Source: JBKHYJ01 sp046565505 (GTDB taxonomy: Bacteria > Acidobacteriota > Blastocatellia > UBA7656). From it: 64,000 bases of DNA. Positions 41,138 to 52,256 of this stretch are shown one piece after another; position 1 is the first letter of the stretch; each line of letters begins with the position of its first letter. Below the pieces are notes generated by a model that made no database searches, was not told where the DNA came from, and saw nothing but the letters and a program-made list of their open reading frames with translations. The position numbers and the translations under genes are program-made. The stretch lies in NCBI GenBank assembly GCA_046565505.1, contig JBKHYJ010000009.1, positions 1 through 64,000 of the forward strand. Reading direction: 5' to 3'.

Positions 41138-44100
41138 ATGATCAAGAGGAAGGTCTTCGTAGCTTGTCTGCTGCTAGCGTGCTTTACGCTCATTGCTCAA
41201 TCGTCACAGGCCCAGGAGCGCCTCTGCGATACCTCGTTTGAAGACTGCCGCCAGCCGCTGTGGTCTCTCATAGATAACGAGACGACCGGCATTGATTTCT
41301 CATTCTGGTTCATACAAGACACATCGATTTCCGATAAGCTGATCGCCCGGTTCCGGGCGGGCGTGCCTGTACGCGTGCTCTGCGACCCCCGCGCTAACCC
41401 CACATACAGCGGCAATCAAGCTATACTCGACCAGCTTCAGGCCGCGGGCATCCCGATGCGGTACAAAGTTGATGGCGGGATTCTGCACATGAAGTTCATG
41501 CTTTTCGTAGGGCAGAACAGGCTGGAGTTCAGCGGGGCCAACTACAGCTCGTACTTCTTCGTCCCCATACAGCCTTACGTGGACTACTTCGACGAGGCGA
41601 TTTACTTCACGGACGACCCGGCCGTCGTCAATAGCTTCAAGACGCAGATGGATAACCTCTGGACGGATACTGTTAACTACGCGAATTACGCCAACATCAC
41701 GGGGCCACTGACGCGGCGCTATCCTACTTATCCGATTGACCCCGCGCTGAACTTCCCGCCAAGCGCGGACGGGTCACAGGACTTCTACAACCGGACGGCC
41801 ACCCAGTTCAACCAGGAGACGCAGAAGATAGACATCATCATGTACCGGCTTACGAATGATCGGTACACTAACGCGACCATAGCCGCCAAGAACCGCGGCA
41901 TACCTGTCCGGCTCTTGACCGAGCAGGACGAGTACCGCAACCCGGCCCGGCAATGGGACGCCTATAACGTAGACCTGCTCTACAACGCGGGCGTTCAGAT
42001 AAAACTGCGCAATCACCAGGGGTTGAACCATGAGAAGGCAGTCATCCTGTACGGCCAGGGGATGACGATATTCGGGTCGTCGAACTGGACCGGCCCGTCG
42101 TCAAACTCTCAGCAGGAGAATAACTATTTCACGACCAAAGCCTGGTTTTTCAACTGGTTCGTAAACCACTTCGAGCGGAAATGGAATTCGACATCCGAGA
42201 CGAAGCCGTTCGTCCCACTCCCGCCGGACCAGCCCTCCTACACCTCTCCGACCAACGGCGCCACGGGGCAACCGCTTAACGTAACGCTGACGTGGGAGGG
42301 AGGCCCCTGGGCGCACAAATACGACATATACTTTGGCACCGACCCGAACCCGCCACTGCTCGCCGCGGACCGTTTCATCGGGGCGGTTGATGATGGGGTG
42401 ATAGAGACTTACACGTTACCCCCGCTGCAATCGGGCACAAGGTATTACTGGCGCATAGTCGGCAAGACTATGGCTAACGTGACCGCCAGCGGGCCCGTGT
42501 GGAGCTTCACCACGGGGGGCACGCCGCCGCCTAATCCCGCCCCTACGGTAAGCAGCATTTCGCCCGGCTCGGGATCAACTAACGGCGGCACGAGTGTGAC
42601 GATCACCGGCACAGGATTCAGGAGCGGGGCGGTCGTATCGGTCGGCGGCGCGGCGGCAACGTCCGTGAGTGTGGATAGCGGCACGTCTATCAGGGCCATC
42701 ACGCCGGCCCACGCGGCGGGGACAGTCAACGTAGTCGTGACAAACAGCGATGGGCAGAGCGGAACGCTCACAGGTGGGTACACCTACACGACATCAGCGC
42801 CCCCGCCGTCTTCCGCGGCGGATGTTGTTCTATACGCATCAGAAGCGACGGTGAAGGTTGGCGACTATTCTGTGGTGGCCGATGCCACGGCGGCAGGAGG
42901 GGCGCGCATCTTCAACCCGGATGCGGGCGCGGCAAAACTGTCGAGCGCTTTTGCGAGCCCCCCCACGTATTTCGAGATGAGCTTTACGGCTCAAGCCGCT
43001 ACCGCCTACAGGCTGTGGATCAGGGGCAAAGCTCAAAACAACGACCCATTCAGCGATTCAGTTTTCGTGCAGTTCTCTGACAGCGTCACTTCTTCAGGGA
43101 CAGCTGTCAGCAGGATAGGCACTACTTCATCCGAAGTCGTCAACCTGGAGGACTGCTCGGGCTGCGGCCTGAGCGGGTGGGGGTGGCAGGACAATGGCTG
43201 GGGCATAGGAGTTATGGGCCCGCTCATCTACTTCCAGACTTCCGGCACGCACACGATCCGCTTTCAGCCCAGAGAAGACGGGCTATCTATAGATCAGATA
43301 GTCCTCTCTCCTTCCACTTACCTCAACTCCTCGCCCGGCACGCTGATGAACGACTCGACCATCCTGCCGAAGACCGGGAGCGTGCCTCCGGCATCAGTGC
43401 CGACGGTCAGCGGGGTTGCGCCGAACTCAGGCCCGGCCGGCGGGGGTACGATTGTAACGATCAGCGGGAGTGGGTTTGCTGCGGGAGCAGCGGTCAGCTT
43501 CGGTGGCGTGGCTGCCACGTCAGTGAATGTCGCCGGCAGCACATCCATCACGGCCGTCACCCCGGCCCATGCCGCCGGGGCGGTCAACGTGGTGGTGACG
43601 AACCCCGATAATCAGAGTGGGACGCTGACCGGAGGCTACACTTATACCGCCCCGGGGCCCGCGCCAGCGCCTACCATCAGTTCCATTAGCCCGAATTCCG
43701 GCACGTCCAGCGGAGGTACTCCGGTTACCATCGCGGGGACGGGATTCTCGTCGGGTGCGAGGGTTACTATAGGCGGTTTGGCCGCTACGAATGTGGTCGT
43801 GGTGAGCAGCACTTCCATCACCGCAATAACGCCGGCACACGCGGAAGGGCTGGTGAGCGTGTCCGTGACCAACGGCGACGGTCAGAGCGCTACGCGCAGT
43901 AACGCATACACATACACAGCCGCCGTGCCGGCCGCGCCGATCAACCTGACGGCGATCACAATGTCGAGCAGCCAGATTGATCTCAGATGGGGCGACGCCT
44001 CAAGCAATGAGTCAGGCTTCACAATAGAACAATCCAGTGACGGCATCACGTTCACGCAAATCAACACGGTTGGAGCTAACACCACGGCATATTCGGACAG

Positions 44101-44206
44101 CGGGTTGAGGTTCAACAAGACTTATTATTACAGGGTGCGCGCGTTCAATTCCGGCGGGAATTCGGCCTACAGCAACGTCGCCAGCGCCAGAACCCTGCGC
44201 AGGTAG
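41138..44206 (+). CDS. Secreted PLD/FnIII/TIG protein (mirror copy)
   Basis: Exact copy of 32693-35761. The downstream hydrolase starts 18 bases after its stop. Confidence 0.88.
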   Translation: MIKRKVFVACLLLACFTLIAQSSQAQERLCDTSFEDCRQPLWSLIDNETTGIDFSFWFIQDTSISDKLIARFRAGVPVRVLCDPRANPTYSGNQAILDQLQAAGIPMRYKVDGGILHMKFMLFVGQNRLEFSGANYSSYFFVPIQPYVDYFDEAIYFTDDPAVVNSFKTQMDNLWTDTVNYANYANITGPLTRRYPTYPIDPALNFPPSADGSQDFYNRTATQFNQETQKIDIIMYRLTNDRYTNATIAAKNRGIPVRLLTEQDEYRNPARQWDAYNVDLLYNAGVQIKLRNHQGLNHEKAVILYGQGMTIFGSSNWTGPSSNSQQENNYFTTKAWFFNWFVNHFERKWNSTSETKPFVPLPPDQPSYTSPTNGATGQPLNVTLTWEGGPWAHKYDIYFGTDPNPPLLAADRFIGAVDDGVIETYTLPPLQSGTRYYWRIVGKTMANVTASGPVWSFTTGGTPPPNPAPTVSSISPGSGSTNGGTSVTITGTGFRSGAVVSVGGAAATSVSVDSGTSIRAITPAHAAGTVNVVVTNSDGQSGTLTGGYTYTTSAPPPSSAADVVLYASEATVKVGDYSVVADATAAGGARIFNPDAGAAKLSSAFASPPTYFEMSFTAQAATAYRLWIRGKAQNNDPFSDSVFVQFSDSVTSSGTAVSRIGTTSSEVVNLEDCSGCGLSGWGWQDNGWGIGVMGPLIYFQTSGTHTIRFQPREDGLSIDQIVLSPSTYLNSSPGTLMNDSTILPKTGSVPPASVPTVSGVAPNSGPAGGGTIVTISGSGFAAGAAVSFGGVAATSVNVAGSTSITAVTPAHAAGAVNVVVTNPDNQSGTLTGGYTYTAPGPAPAPTISSISPNSGTSSGGTPVTIAGTGFSSGARVTIGGLAATNVVVVSSTSITAITPAHAEGLVSVSVTNGDGQSATRSNAYTYTAAVPAAPINLTAITMSSSQIDLRWGDASSNESGFTIEQSSDGITFTQINTVGANTTAYSDSGLRFNKTYYYRVRAFNSGGNSAYSNVASARTLRR

Positions 44207-44224
44207 TTAAGCCGTTTGTTAGGT

Positions 44225-45199
44225 ATGAGCCTCAGAGACCTAAGGGTATACGCGAAGTTCGCTGGTCAATATGGCCGCCGATTTATCGATCAACGGAGGA
44301 AAGAACGCCGCACCCCAATCAGGCCTGCGCCTCATAGGCCTGAGCCCTACGCCTGGAGCAATGAGAATCTGACGATGGCCTGGCTCGGGCATGCCTCAGT
44401 CCTCATAAATTTTTATGGCACATGGCTGTTGACCGACCCTGCCTTGCGCTCGCACATTGGCTTGAACTTTGCCGGTGTTACTATCGGGCCGCGGCGCTTG
44501 GTTGAACCGGCGCTCTCGATCAAAGAACTGCCGCGGCCGGACGCCGTTCTAATATCACACGCGCATATGGATCACTGCGACCTGGGCACGCTGCGAAGGC
44601 TTCCGAGGCAAACCCATGCGGTAGTCCAGAGCGCGAATGGCGACCTGGTCCGGCGGTTCCGGCACGTGACAGAGCTTGGGTGGGGCGAGGCCGTCGAGGT
44701 AGGCGGCGCGCGGGTCGAAGCCCTTGAGGTGAATCACTGGGGGGCGAGGCGGCTCACCGACAAGCACAGAGGCTATGGCGGCTTTTTGATAACGAAGAAT
44801 GGCAGGGCCATAGTCTTCGGCGGGGACACGGCCTATACGCGGGCGTTCTCTCGCCTGACCAAGAGGCTCGCGCAGGTTGATCTGGCGATTCTCCCTATAG
44901 GCGCATACGACCCTTACATCTACGCGCATGCGAGCCCGGAACAGGCCTGGCAGATGAGCCGCGAGATGAACGCGACTTACATTCTGCCTATGCACCATTC
45001 TACGTTCAGGCTGAGCCGCGAGCCTGTCAAAGACCCGATCACGCGGCTTCTCTCCGCAGCAGGGAGTGAGCGGTGGCGCGTCTGTTCGTGCGACGTTGGA
45101 GAGACATGGGCTTTAGAAGAAGCTCGTCGGGGCCCAGACCATTATTATGAACAAGGAGCCGCAAGCGTTCCCGGCCCTAACAGAAAAGGGATAGCTTGA
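44225..45199 (+). CDS. Metallo-beta-lactamase-fold hydrolase (mirror copy)
   Basis: Exact copy of 31700-32674, with the SHAHMDHCD zinc motif. Confidence 0.85.
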   Translation: MSLRDLRVYAKFAGQYGRRFIDQRRKERRTPIRPAPHRPEPYAWSNENLTMAWLGHASVLINFYGTWLLTDPALRSHIGLNFAGVTIGPRRLVEPALSIKELPRPDAVLISHAHMDHCDLGTLRRLPRQTHAVVQSANGDLVRRFRHVTELGWGEAVEVGGARVEALEVNHWGARRLTDKHRGYGGFLITKNGRAIVFGGDTAYTRAFSRLTKRLAQVDLAILPIGAYDPYIYAHASPEQAWQMSREMNATYILPMHHSTFRLSREPVKDPITRLLSAAGSERWRVCSCDVGETWALEEARRGPDHYYEQGAASVPGPNRKGIA

Positions 45200-45377
45200 A
45201 TGCGCTCTCTTGCAGGCCGGTCGCGTTTGTCGTTTTCAGCGGCAAGGAGTGAAGGCTATACAAAGCGCCACTTCGACACTTACACTATGGCCGCGGGCAT
45301 CGCTCTCATAAAATCAACGGGGTTCGATCACATCCGATTCTCAACTTAGAGGAAGCAATGACCGGGGGAATAGTTCT

Positions 45378-46250
45378 ATGAAGAATATAGGGCGGCGGGA
45401 TGCTCTGATGAGGATGGGCGCGGCCGCGGTCGGGTCAATCTTTCTGCCCAGTATGATCGGCGCGCTCGGCGTTGAAAAGGCGGTCAAGAAAGGCCGCCTG
45501 AAACAGTCCGTCTCTTTCTGGTGTTATCAGAAGAATTTTAAGCTGCCGGAATTCGCCCGGGCTGTAGCAGACATGGGGCTGACGGCGATTGACCTGCTTC
45601 AACCAGCCGAGTGGGAGGCCGTGCGGCAGTACGGGCTGGTGTGCTCGCTTGGGTACGCTGACGCGGCAAAGATCCCGGAGGGCTTGAACAACAAGGCAAA
45701 TCATGACGCTATCGTGAGGGGACTTGAGAAGGCCATCCCGCTGGCCGAAAAGATGGGCGTCCCGAACCTCATCGCGTTCTTCGGAAACCGGCTCGGGATC
45801 AGCGACGCCCAAGCCGTAGACAACTGCGTCACAGGGTTGAATAGAGTCAAGAAGGTCGCGGAAGATCACGGCGTTACGGTCTGCGTAGAGCTGCTCAACA
45901 GCAAGGTGGACCACAGGGGCTACCAGGGGGATCGCACGGCGTTCGGATTACAAGTCGTCAAGGCGGTGGGGTCAGCCCGCGTGAAACTGCTCTATGACAT
46001 CTATCACATGCAGATTATGGAGGGCGACATAATCCGCACCATACGAGACAGCCACGAATACATTGCGCACTATCACACGGGCGGCGTGCCTGGGCGTCAC
46101 GAGATTGACGACACGCAGGAGTTGAACTGGGCCGCGGTCTGCAAAGCGATTGTCGATACAGGCTTCAAGGGGTACGTGGCTCATGAATTCGTGCCTACGC
46201 GCGACCCTCTGAAATCTTTACGCGAGGCAGTGGTGATGTGCGATGTGTAG
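45378..46250 (+). CDS. TAT-exported Hyi-like isomerase (mirror copy)
   Basis: Exact copy of 30649-31521; twin-arginine leader at residues 4-30. Confidence 0.82.
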   Translation: MKNIGRRDALMRMGAAAVGSIFLPSMIGALGVEKAVKKGRLKQSVSFWCYQKNFKLPEFARAVADMGLTAIDLLQPAEWEAVRQYGLVCSLGYADAAKIPEGLNNKANHDAIVRGLEKAIPLAEKMGVPNLIAFFGNRLGISDAQAVDNCVTGLNRVKKVAEDHGVTVCVELLNSKVDHRGYQGDRTAFGLQVVKAVGSARVKLLYDIYHMQIMEGDIIRTIRDSHEYIAHYHTGGVPGRHEIDDTQELNWAAVCKAIVDTGFKGYVAHEFVPTRDPLKSLREAVVMCDV

Positions 46251-46470
46251 CATTGCGGGCGGCGCCCCCGGCTGCTATCAGAACTGCGCGCGCCGGCCTA
46301 CGGCTCCCGGCTCTCGCGCTCGGTTTCCGCCCCTCCGCGACCTTGATGTACTTATTGACCGGAAGATTAGCTCATCGGCCCGGCTGTCAGGCCCTTTGAT
46401 CCCGACGCCGTTAATCCTTGCCGCCTTGCCTTCGCCGAGGATTTCATGGCGGTCATGCGAATTTACAGGG

Positions 46471-47640
46471 CTAATCGACGCCGAGCAGAATGTCTGTCGT
46501 CAGTTGATCGAGCCGTTCATACTTTAGCCCGTTCCGTGCTAGCGCCTCGCGATCAAGCTCTTGCGCGAGCAGCGAGGCGGCCCCACCCTTCCCGTATTTC
46601 CCAATAGGCGGCCCGCCCCCGTTCTTTTCAGCAATCTCCGACAGCAGCGATCTGATCTCAGGGTGCGCGTTCCAGCGCGCGGCCTTGTCCTTCAGTATGA
46701 GGTAGGTACGCATACAGCCGCGCGCAAATTCTTTGACGCCTTCGTAGTCTTCCGTGCGGTATGCGTGCGCGTCGAAATGGCGGGGGCCGTCATAGGCAAC
46801 ATCTTCGAGAAACTTCACCAGCCAGAAGGCCGCCTTCGGGTTGGCCGACCCGAAACGTAGGTCCTGGTCGTACCGGCCCGGGGTCTGGTCGTTAAGGTCG
46901 ATGTGGAAGAGTTTGCCGGCCTCCCAGGCCTGGGCCACGGAATGCGTCATGTTTAAGCCCGCCATGTGTTCGTGGGCCACTTCCGGGTTGACGCCAACAA
47001 TCTCAGGGTGGTCCAGCGTTTCGATGAAGGCCAGATACGCGCCCGTCGTCGGCATATAGATGTCCGCACGCGGTTCATTCGGCTTCGCTTCGAGGGCGAA
47101 CTTGTAACCGTAACTATGGTCCAAGGAGTATTCGCAGAGGTAATTGATGGCTTCACGCAGGCGCTTGATGGCTTCGTCGGGGCGTCGGCAGGCGTCCGTC
47201 TCAACGCCTTCTCGCCCGCCCCACAGCACGAAAATCTTTGCCCCGAGTTCTGCCCCCAGGTCCATCGCACGCATGGTCTTCTGCACGGCGTAGGCTCGCA
47301 CGTGCGGGTCATTCGCGGTGAACGCCCCGTCGCGGAAGACCGGGTCGAAGAAGAGGTTGACCGTCGCCATCCCCACGGTGATGGCGTTCTCCTCGCACGC
47401 AACCCGGAACCCGCGCACGATCTGTTCGCGCGCGGAGGGCGTCGCGTCAATAGGCACAAGATCGTTGTCGTGGAAGTTGACGCCCCATGCCCCTGCCTCT
47501 GCCAGTAGCCGGACGGCATCCTCCGGCGGAAGCGTCGGCCTTACGGCCTCACCGAATGGGTCGCGCCCGCGGTTGCCGACCGTCCATAAACCGAAGCTGA
47601 ATTTGTGCTCCGGTCGCGGCATGTATTTATCATCTGCCAT
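46471..47640 (-). CDS. xylA: Xylose isomerase (mirror copy)
   Basis: Exact copy of 29259-30428. Confidence 0.95.
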   Translation of the reverse strand: MADDKYMPRPEHKFSFGLWTVGNRGRDPFGEAVRPTLPPEDAVRLLAEAGAWGVNFHDNDLVPIDATPSAREQIVRGFRVACEENAITVGMATVNLFFDPVFRDGAFTANDPHVRAYAVQKTMRAMDLGAELGAKIFVLWGGREGVETDACRRPDEAIKRLREAINYLCEYSLDHSYGYKFALEAKPNEPRADIYMPTTGAYLAFIETLDHPEIVGVNPEVAHEHMAGLNMTHSVAQAWEAGKLFHIDLNDQTPGRYDQDLRFGSANPKAAFWLVKFLEDVAYDGPRHFDAHAYRTEDYEGVKEFARGCMRTYLILKDKAARWNAHPEIRSLLSEIAEKNGGGPPIGKYGKGGAASLLAQELDREALARNGLKYERLDQLTTDILLGVD

Positions 47641-47787
47641 AAGTGAGCCTCTTACCTGAAGGAATCCGGGGTTCCTTTCGGGAACGGTCTTTTCCAAACG
47701 CGCGTAGTCTCATTTAGACGAAAAGTGCTCCTGCGTCGGTCGCGAAACGCAGCACTGGCGATAATAAGGTATGCGCCGACCTTCTGT

Positions 47788-48132
47788 CTATCGCCGCAAC
47801 AAAGTTCCGCCGCCAGCCTCGGCGGGCATAATGATTAAGTCTCTCGGCCCTTCATACCGCGACGCAGGCGCTGCAAAAATGCCTGAGAAAGCCTTTTCTA
47901 CGAAGTCGCTAAAACTACTGCCCCGCGCCTGATCGACTCTCTGCGCCGGGGTGAGCCAGTCGCCGGGCCGGTTTGATTTCGCCGCCAAGCCTTCGCCTGC
48001 ATCACGCCCCATGCCGCCGGGAGGCGAGATTTGTGCGTAGATCATGGCTGGTTCATTCAGCGTAACTTCGATGACCGCGCGGCCGCCGAAAATTCGAGGC
48101 CGATCTTGGCCGACGACTTTTTCATCATTCAT
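47788..48132 (-). CDS. Small protein of unknown function (mirror copy)
   Basis: Exact copy of 28767-29111. Confidence 0.45.
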   Translation of the reverse strand: MNDEKVVGQDRPRIFGGRAVIEVTLNEPAMIYAQISPPGGMGRDAGEGLAAKSNRPGDWLTPAQRVDQARGSSFSDFVEKAFSGIFAAPASRYEGPRDLIIMPAEAGGGTLLRR

Positions 48133-48250
48133 CCGAAACCCCTGAGCAGGTGTTGTTTCTAAGGTTGCTGTCGGTAAATGCTGAATACCGTTCCGGGAGA
48201 TAATGGTTGTGAGATTAAATTTAGAGATAACACTTGACGGAACCGCAAAT

Positions 48251-51109
48251 CTATTGCGGCACGACCAGTGTGTGCGGCGCGCGGTGCTCGATCTGCGTCA
48301 GGAGCCAAGCTTGCTGGCGCTTGTTCTGCTCGTCCATTTGAATGCAAACGTCCAAAAGCTCCTCGTCGCGCAGCTCCTTTGAAGCCTGCATAACAATGGT
48401 GATCGTTATGTGAGTTTCCGACGCCATCACGTAGAGCGCGTGCAGGTCGCGTAGCACGCCGAAAGAGCCTGCGCTGACCGCCGGGAATAGCGTCCTGCGT
48501 AGCTTCTTCGGCTCTTCGCCTTCATGCTCGCCGTACTTGTCCGTAAAAGGGCGGAGCAATCGCAACGCCTCATCAGAGAATTCCGCGAGCTTCATCATAC
48601 CCATACGTATCTCGACCTCTTCGAGGTGATGCGAAGCGACCGAAGCGCATGCCGCGGCGAACTCACCGTGCGCTTGGGTCAGGATGCCGATGTAATCCGG
48701 GACGCGGCTCCGCTCGACGTGCGCCGAACTCATCAGCATGTCGGTCAACTCACTGGCCTTGTCCATCACCTTCCCGGCGGCGTCAGACAGTTTCTCCCCG
48801 ACGGCTTCGGCCCCCACTTTATGCACTTGCACGGCGGCGAACTTGTAGTACGGCTGTTTGCTGACGGGGTCCCAGGCGGTTAACGTCAACTCGTTGGCCG
48901 CGCGCTCGTGGTCTTGTCGCTCGTCCCAGTAGCCATAGTGGAACGGGATGAAAACGTGGCCGGGCAGGACGGCGGAAATCTTTGCCACGGTCCGGACGGT
49001 GCCGCGCCGCGACGCGACCTCGACTGTGTCGCCTTCCTCAATACCCAGGCGCCCGGCGTCCTCCTTAGAGATTTCGACGAAGGCTTCGGGCGCAGCCTCA
49101 TTGAGCTCCACTGACCGCGCGGTTTTCGTCCTCGTGTGCCAGTGGTAAACGACGCGCCCGGTCGTCAGCCAGAAGGGGTAGCTCTCATCCGGCTCCTCCA
49201 GCGGAGGGCTGTAATGGGCGGCCTTCAGGATCGCGCGCCCATTCGGGTCATGCGCCTCATACTCCTGCGGCGTCCTCGCGGCCCCGGTCTCGATGTCGTG
49301 GCCGTAAGTCTCGCAGCGGTCGGCGGCTGTCGGGAAGATATGATCCGTGTAGAGCCGCTCCGCCCCGCGCGGGTGCTCCTTGTTGCAAGGCCACTGGATG
49401 CCTGAGCCTTTGCTCAGCTTCGCGTAGCTCATCCCGCTGTAATCGCAGGGCCAACCCTTTGAGCATTCTTTCCAATGTTCAAACGCGCCCTCGGCGTCGG
49501 ACCACTTGATGAGCGGCTGGCCGTCACGGTCCCGGAAGCCCATGCGCGCGGAGTAATCCAGAAAGATGTCCAGGTCCGAGCGAGCGTCGCCCGGAGGCTC
49601 TATGGCCTTGTGCGAGATGTGGACGGTGCGGTCGGCGTTAGTGAACGTCCCCGTCTTCTCGCCCCACATCGCGGCGGGCAGCACCACGTCCGCCAGCTCC
49701 GCCGTCTCCGTCAGAAAAGCATCCTGCACGACGACGAAAAGACTCTCCTGCGAGAGTATCTTGCGAATGCGGTGAAGCTCCGGCAGCGAGACGGCCGGGT
49801 TGGTGCAGATGATCCAGAGGAACTTGATCGAGCCCAGTTCGGCGTGGCGGAAGATCTCCATCGCGTGATTGGGCAGGTGCCAGTGCGGGATGGTCGAGGG
49901 GTCCACATTCCAACGCTCCGCGAGGTCGTAGAGGTGGTCGGGGTTATGCCAGTTACGGAAGGCCGGGAACTCGCCGTCACAGCCTGTTTCGCGCGTATTC
50001 TCGGAGGTCGGCTGCCCATTCATCTGAAGGAGACCGCAGCCTGGCTTGCCTATCATGCCGCGAATCAGGTTGAGGTTGTTGACCTGCACTGAGGCCGCCG
50101 TCGCCTGGTTCGATTGATAGAAGCCTTGCAGGACTGTGGAGAATAATCTTTCGGCGTTGCCGAGCACCCGGGCGGCCGCGCGCAGTTGCTTCGGAAGGAT
50201 GCCCGTGATCTCCTCAACGCGCTCGGGCGTGTAGAGGCTCACGACCTCTTTGAGCTTTTCAAACCCGACCGTGTGCTCTTCTATAAAGTCCTCGTCAATG
50301 CTCCCCGACTTGATGACTAGATTGAGCAGCCCGTTCATAACGGCGACGTTGGTGCCGACGCGCGGCGCAAGGTGCACGTCGGCCTCCGCCGCAGTCCAGG
50401 TTTCGCGCGGATCAATGACAACCAGCTTGGGAGGGTTGTCGCTCGCGCGGCGGTCGAGGATGCGGGACCAGAGCACCGTCTGCGTCGTCGCCATGTTGTG
50501 CCCGGCCAGAAGGATGCAGTCCGCTTTGTCAACGTCTGAGTAAGAACCGGGCTGGCCGTCCGAGCCGAAGGTCTCCTTCAAAGCCTGTGCGGCGGTCGCC
50601 GTGCAGAGACGCGTGTTGCCGTCTACGTTATTCGTGCCGAGGCCCGCATGCGCGATCATAGAGAGCGTGTAATATTCTTCGAGGAAGAGTTGACCCGTGT
50701 TGTAAATGCCGATGGCGCCGCTCGTGTATTTCTTCAGAACCTCTTTCGTCTTGCGGACAATTAGACTCATCGCCTGATCCCAGGTAGTTTGGCGCAACTT
50801 GCCGTCGCGCCTGATGAGCGGCCGTATGAGCCGTTCCGCGCTGTCATTAGCGGCCCACCCATGCAAGCCCTTCGGCCCGAGCCTCCCGCGGTTGACGCGG
50901 TCCGCGCGCCTGCCTCGCACCCCGACCACGCGGCCGTCCTTAACGCCTATGTCCAGGGCGCAGCCATTAGAGCAAAGGACGCAGGCGGATTGGACCCACT
51001 TCTCCGGCTTCTCCAGAATCCTCGCGTCCACCCTCACGGGCCACTTGTTATTCCGGTGAGGCGTGCGGTCGCCCCAGATGTCCGTGATACTGTCGCGCGT
51101 TTCTTTCAT
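48251..51109 (-). CDS. Molybdopterin oxidoreductase (mirror copy)
   Basis: Exact copy of 25790-28648, including the Gly in place of the fourth cluster Cys and the helical C-terminal extension. Confidence 0.88.
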   Translation of the reverse strand: MKETRDSITDIWGDRTPHRNNKWPVRVDARILEKPEKWVQSACVLCSNGCALDIGVKDGRVVGVRGRRADRVNRGRLGPKGLHGWAANDSAERLIRPLIRRDGKLRQTTWDQAMSLIVRKTKEVLKKYTSGAIGIYNTGQLFLEEYYTLSMIAHAGLGTNNVDGNTRLCTATAAQALKETFGSDGQPGSYSDVDKADCILLAGHNMATTQTVLWSRILDRRASDNPPKLVVIDPRETWTAAEADVHLAPRVGTNVAVMNGLLNLVIKSGSIDEDFIEEHTVGFEKLKEVVSLYTPERVEEITGILPKQLRAAARVLGNAERLFSTVLQGFYQSNQATAASVQVNNLNLIRGMIGKPGCGLLQMNGQPTSENTRETGCDGEFPAFRNWHNPDHLYDLAERWNVDPSTIPHWHLPNHAMEIFRHAELGSIKFLWIICTNPAVSLPELHRIRKILSQESLFVVVQDAFLTETAELADVVLPAAMWGEKTGTFTNADRTVHISHKAIEPPGDARSDLDIFLDYSARMGFRDRDGQPLIKWSDAEGAFEHWKECSKGWPCDYSGMSYAKLSKGSGIQWPCNKEHPRGAERLYTDHIFPTAADRCETYGHDIETGAARTPQEYEAHDPNGRAILKAAHYSPPLEEPDESYPFWLTTGRVVYHWHTRTKTARSVELNEAAPEAFVEISKEDAGRLGIEEGDTVEVASRRGTVRTVAKISAVLPGHVFIPFHYGYWDERQDHERAANELTLTAWDPVSKQPYYKFAAVQVHKVGAEAVGEKLSDAAGKVMDKASELTDMLMSSAHVERSRVPDYIGILTQAHGEFAAACASVASHHLEEVEIRMGMMKLAEFSDEALRLLRPFTDKYGEHEGEEPKKLRRTLFPAVSAGSFGVLRDLHALYVMASETHITITIVMQASKELRDEELLDVCIQMDEQNKRQQAWLLTQIEHRAPHTLVVPQ

Positions 51110-51406
51110 CCCACCGTCTCCCTTGTGTAATATCCCACACGAAGAAGCGTGCCTCGGCTACAACTTGCTTAGTCAGCCGAGTTCCGATTCTCAAACAGGT
51201 CGTATTCAAAGCTTGTAGAGAGCAAAGTCACTCTATAACACCAAGCAGGTCGAAAATGCCATAGAGAGCCGCGAGTAATGGGCTCGTTTGAGGCGGCTGT
51301 CATGATTTGAGAGCTCTTATAGACCGGCCGTTGAACGGAATGGAGAGCTGAAAGACTGTTGTTCGTTCCCCGGTTGTTCATATTCCTGGTGGGATGTAGT
51401 AGAACC

Positions 51407-52246
51407 TTAACCCCACGGAAGCTGACATCCCAGGTATTCTTCCAGTCTGCGGTTGTAAGGCTGGTACACGTCTGCCAGCAGCGCTCGCACCCGCGGATTA
51501 ATATCAGATGGGGGCGCGTGGTTGAACCGGCGGGACAGAAACTCTCCGTAGTCGTGGTGTGGCATTCCCAGATAATCTTCCAGATTTCGCATGATGCCTT
51601 TTGCGTTGACAGGGTCAGCGAGTTCCTCTGTGATGATGACTCTGACCTGGCCCCACCCATATTGGGAGACCCACTTTTGCAGCTTATCGACGTAAATGCC
51701 CGGCCAGATGTAATGAGTATTCTCACCTCGCGCGTGCGCCTCCAGCTCCGCGGATATGTCTGCTTCAAAGTCCCTCACATCGAAGCCCAGGTCATTGCCG
51801 GCGGCCTGGAAGCGCTGATACATCCTGTGGTGCGAGTAAGCGCGCTCGATGGGGTTGCGGAACAGCAGGATCAGCTTGATGTCAGGGAGGTGCTGATGAA
51901 GCAGCGAGGGGGAGACCTCGTGAAAGGTATTGGCGCTGGCCTCGCCTGTGATGTATTCCCTGCCGTCCTCGCGCCCCACATGCACACTTGTCAGTAATGG
52001 CGTCCCTGCTTGATCCGACGCCTCCCACTGGAAAGACAGATTGCCTTGATACTCGCGCGTCGGAAACAGGGCGTAGTAGTCATCAATGTGCGATGCGATA
52101 TATTCGGAGCTATGCAGGCCGAAAAAATTCGGCTCCTTCTCTACGCAGGGCAGCACGTTCGGATGAGCCACAAGGTAGCGATAGAGGGAGGACGTGCCGC
52201 ATTTATTTGCGCCGAGGATAAAGAAGCTCGGGCGTATATGATCCAT
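51407..52246 (-). CDS. PAPS-dependent sulfotransferase (mirror copy)
   Basis: Exact copy of 24653-25492. Confidence 0.9.
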   Translation of the reverse strand: MDHIRPSFFILGANKCGTSSLYRYLVAHPNVLPCVEKEPNFFGLHSSEYIASHIDDYYALFPTREYQGNLSFQWEASDQAGTPLLTSVHVGREDGREYITGEASANTFHEVSPSLLHQHLPDIKLILLFRNPIERAYSHHRMYQRFQAAGNDLGFDVRDFEADISAELEAHARGENTHYIWPGIYVDKLQKWVSQYGWGQVRVIITEELADPVNAKGIMRNLEDYLGMPHHDYGEFLSRRFNHAPPSDINPRVRALLADVYQPYNRRLEEYLGCQLPWG

Positions 52247-52256
52247 AAATAAGCTC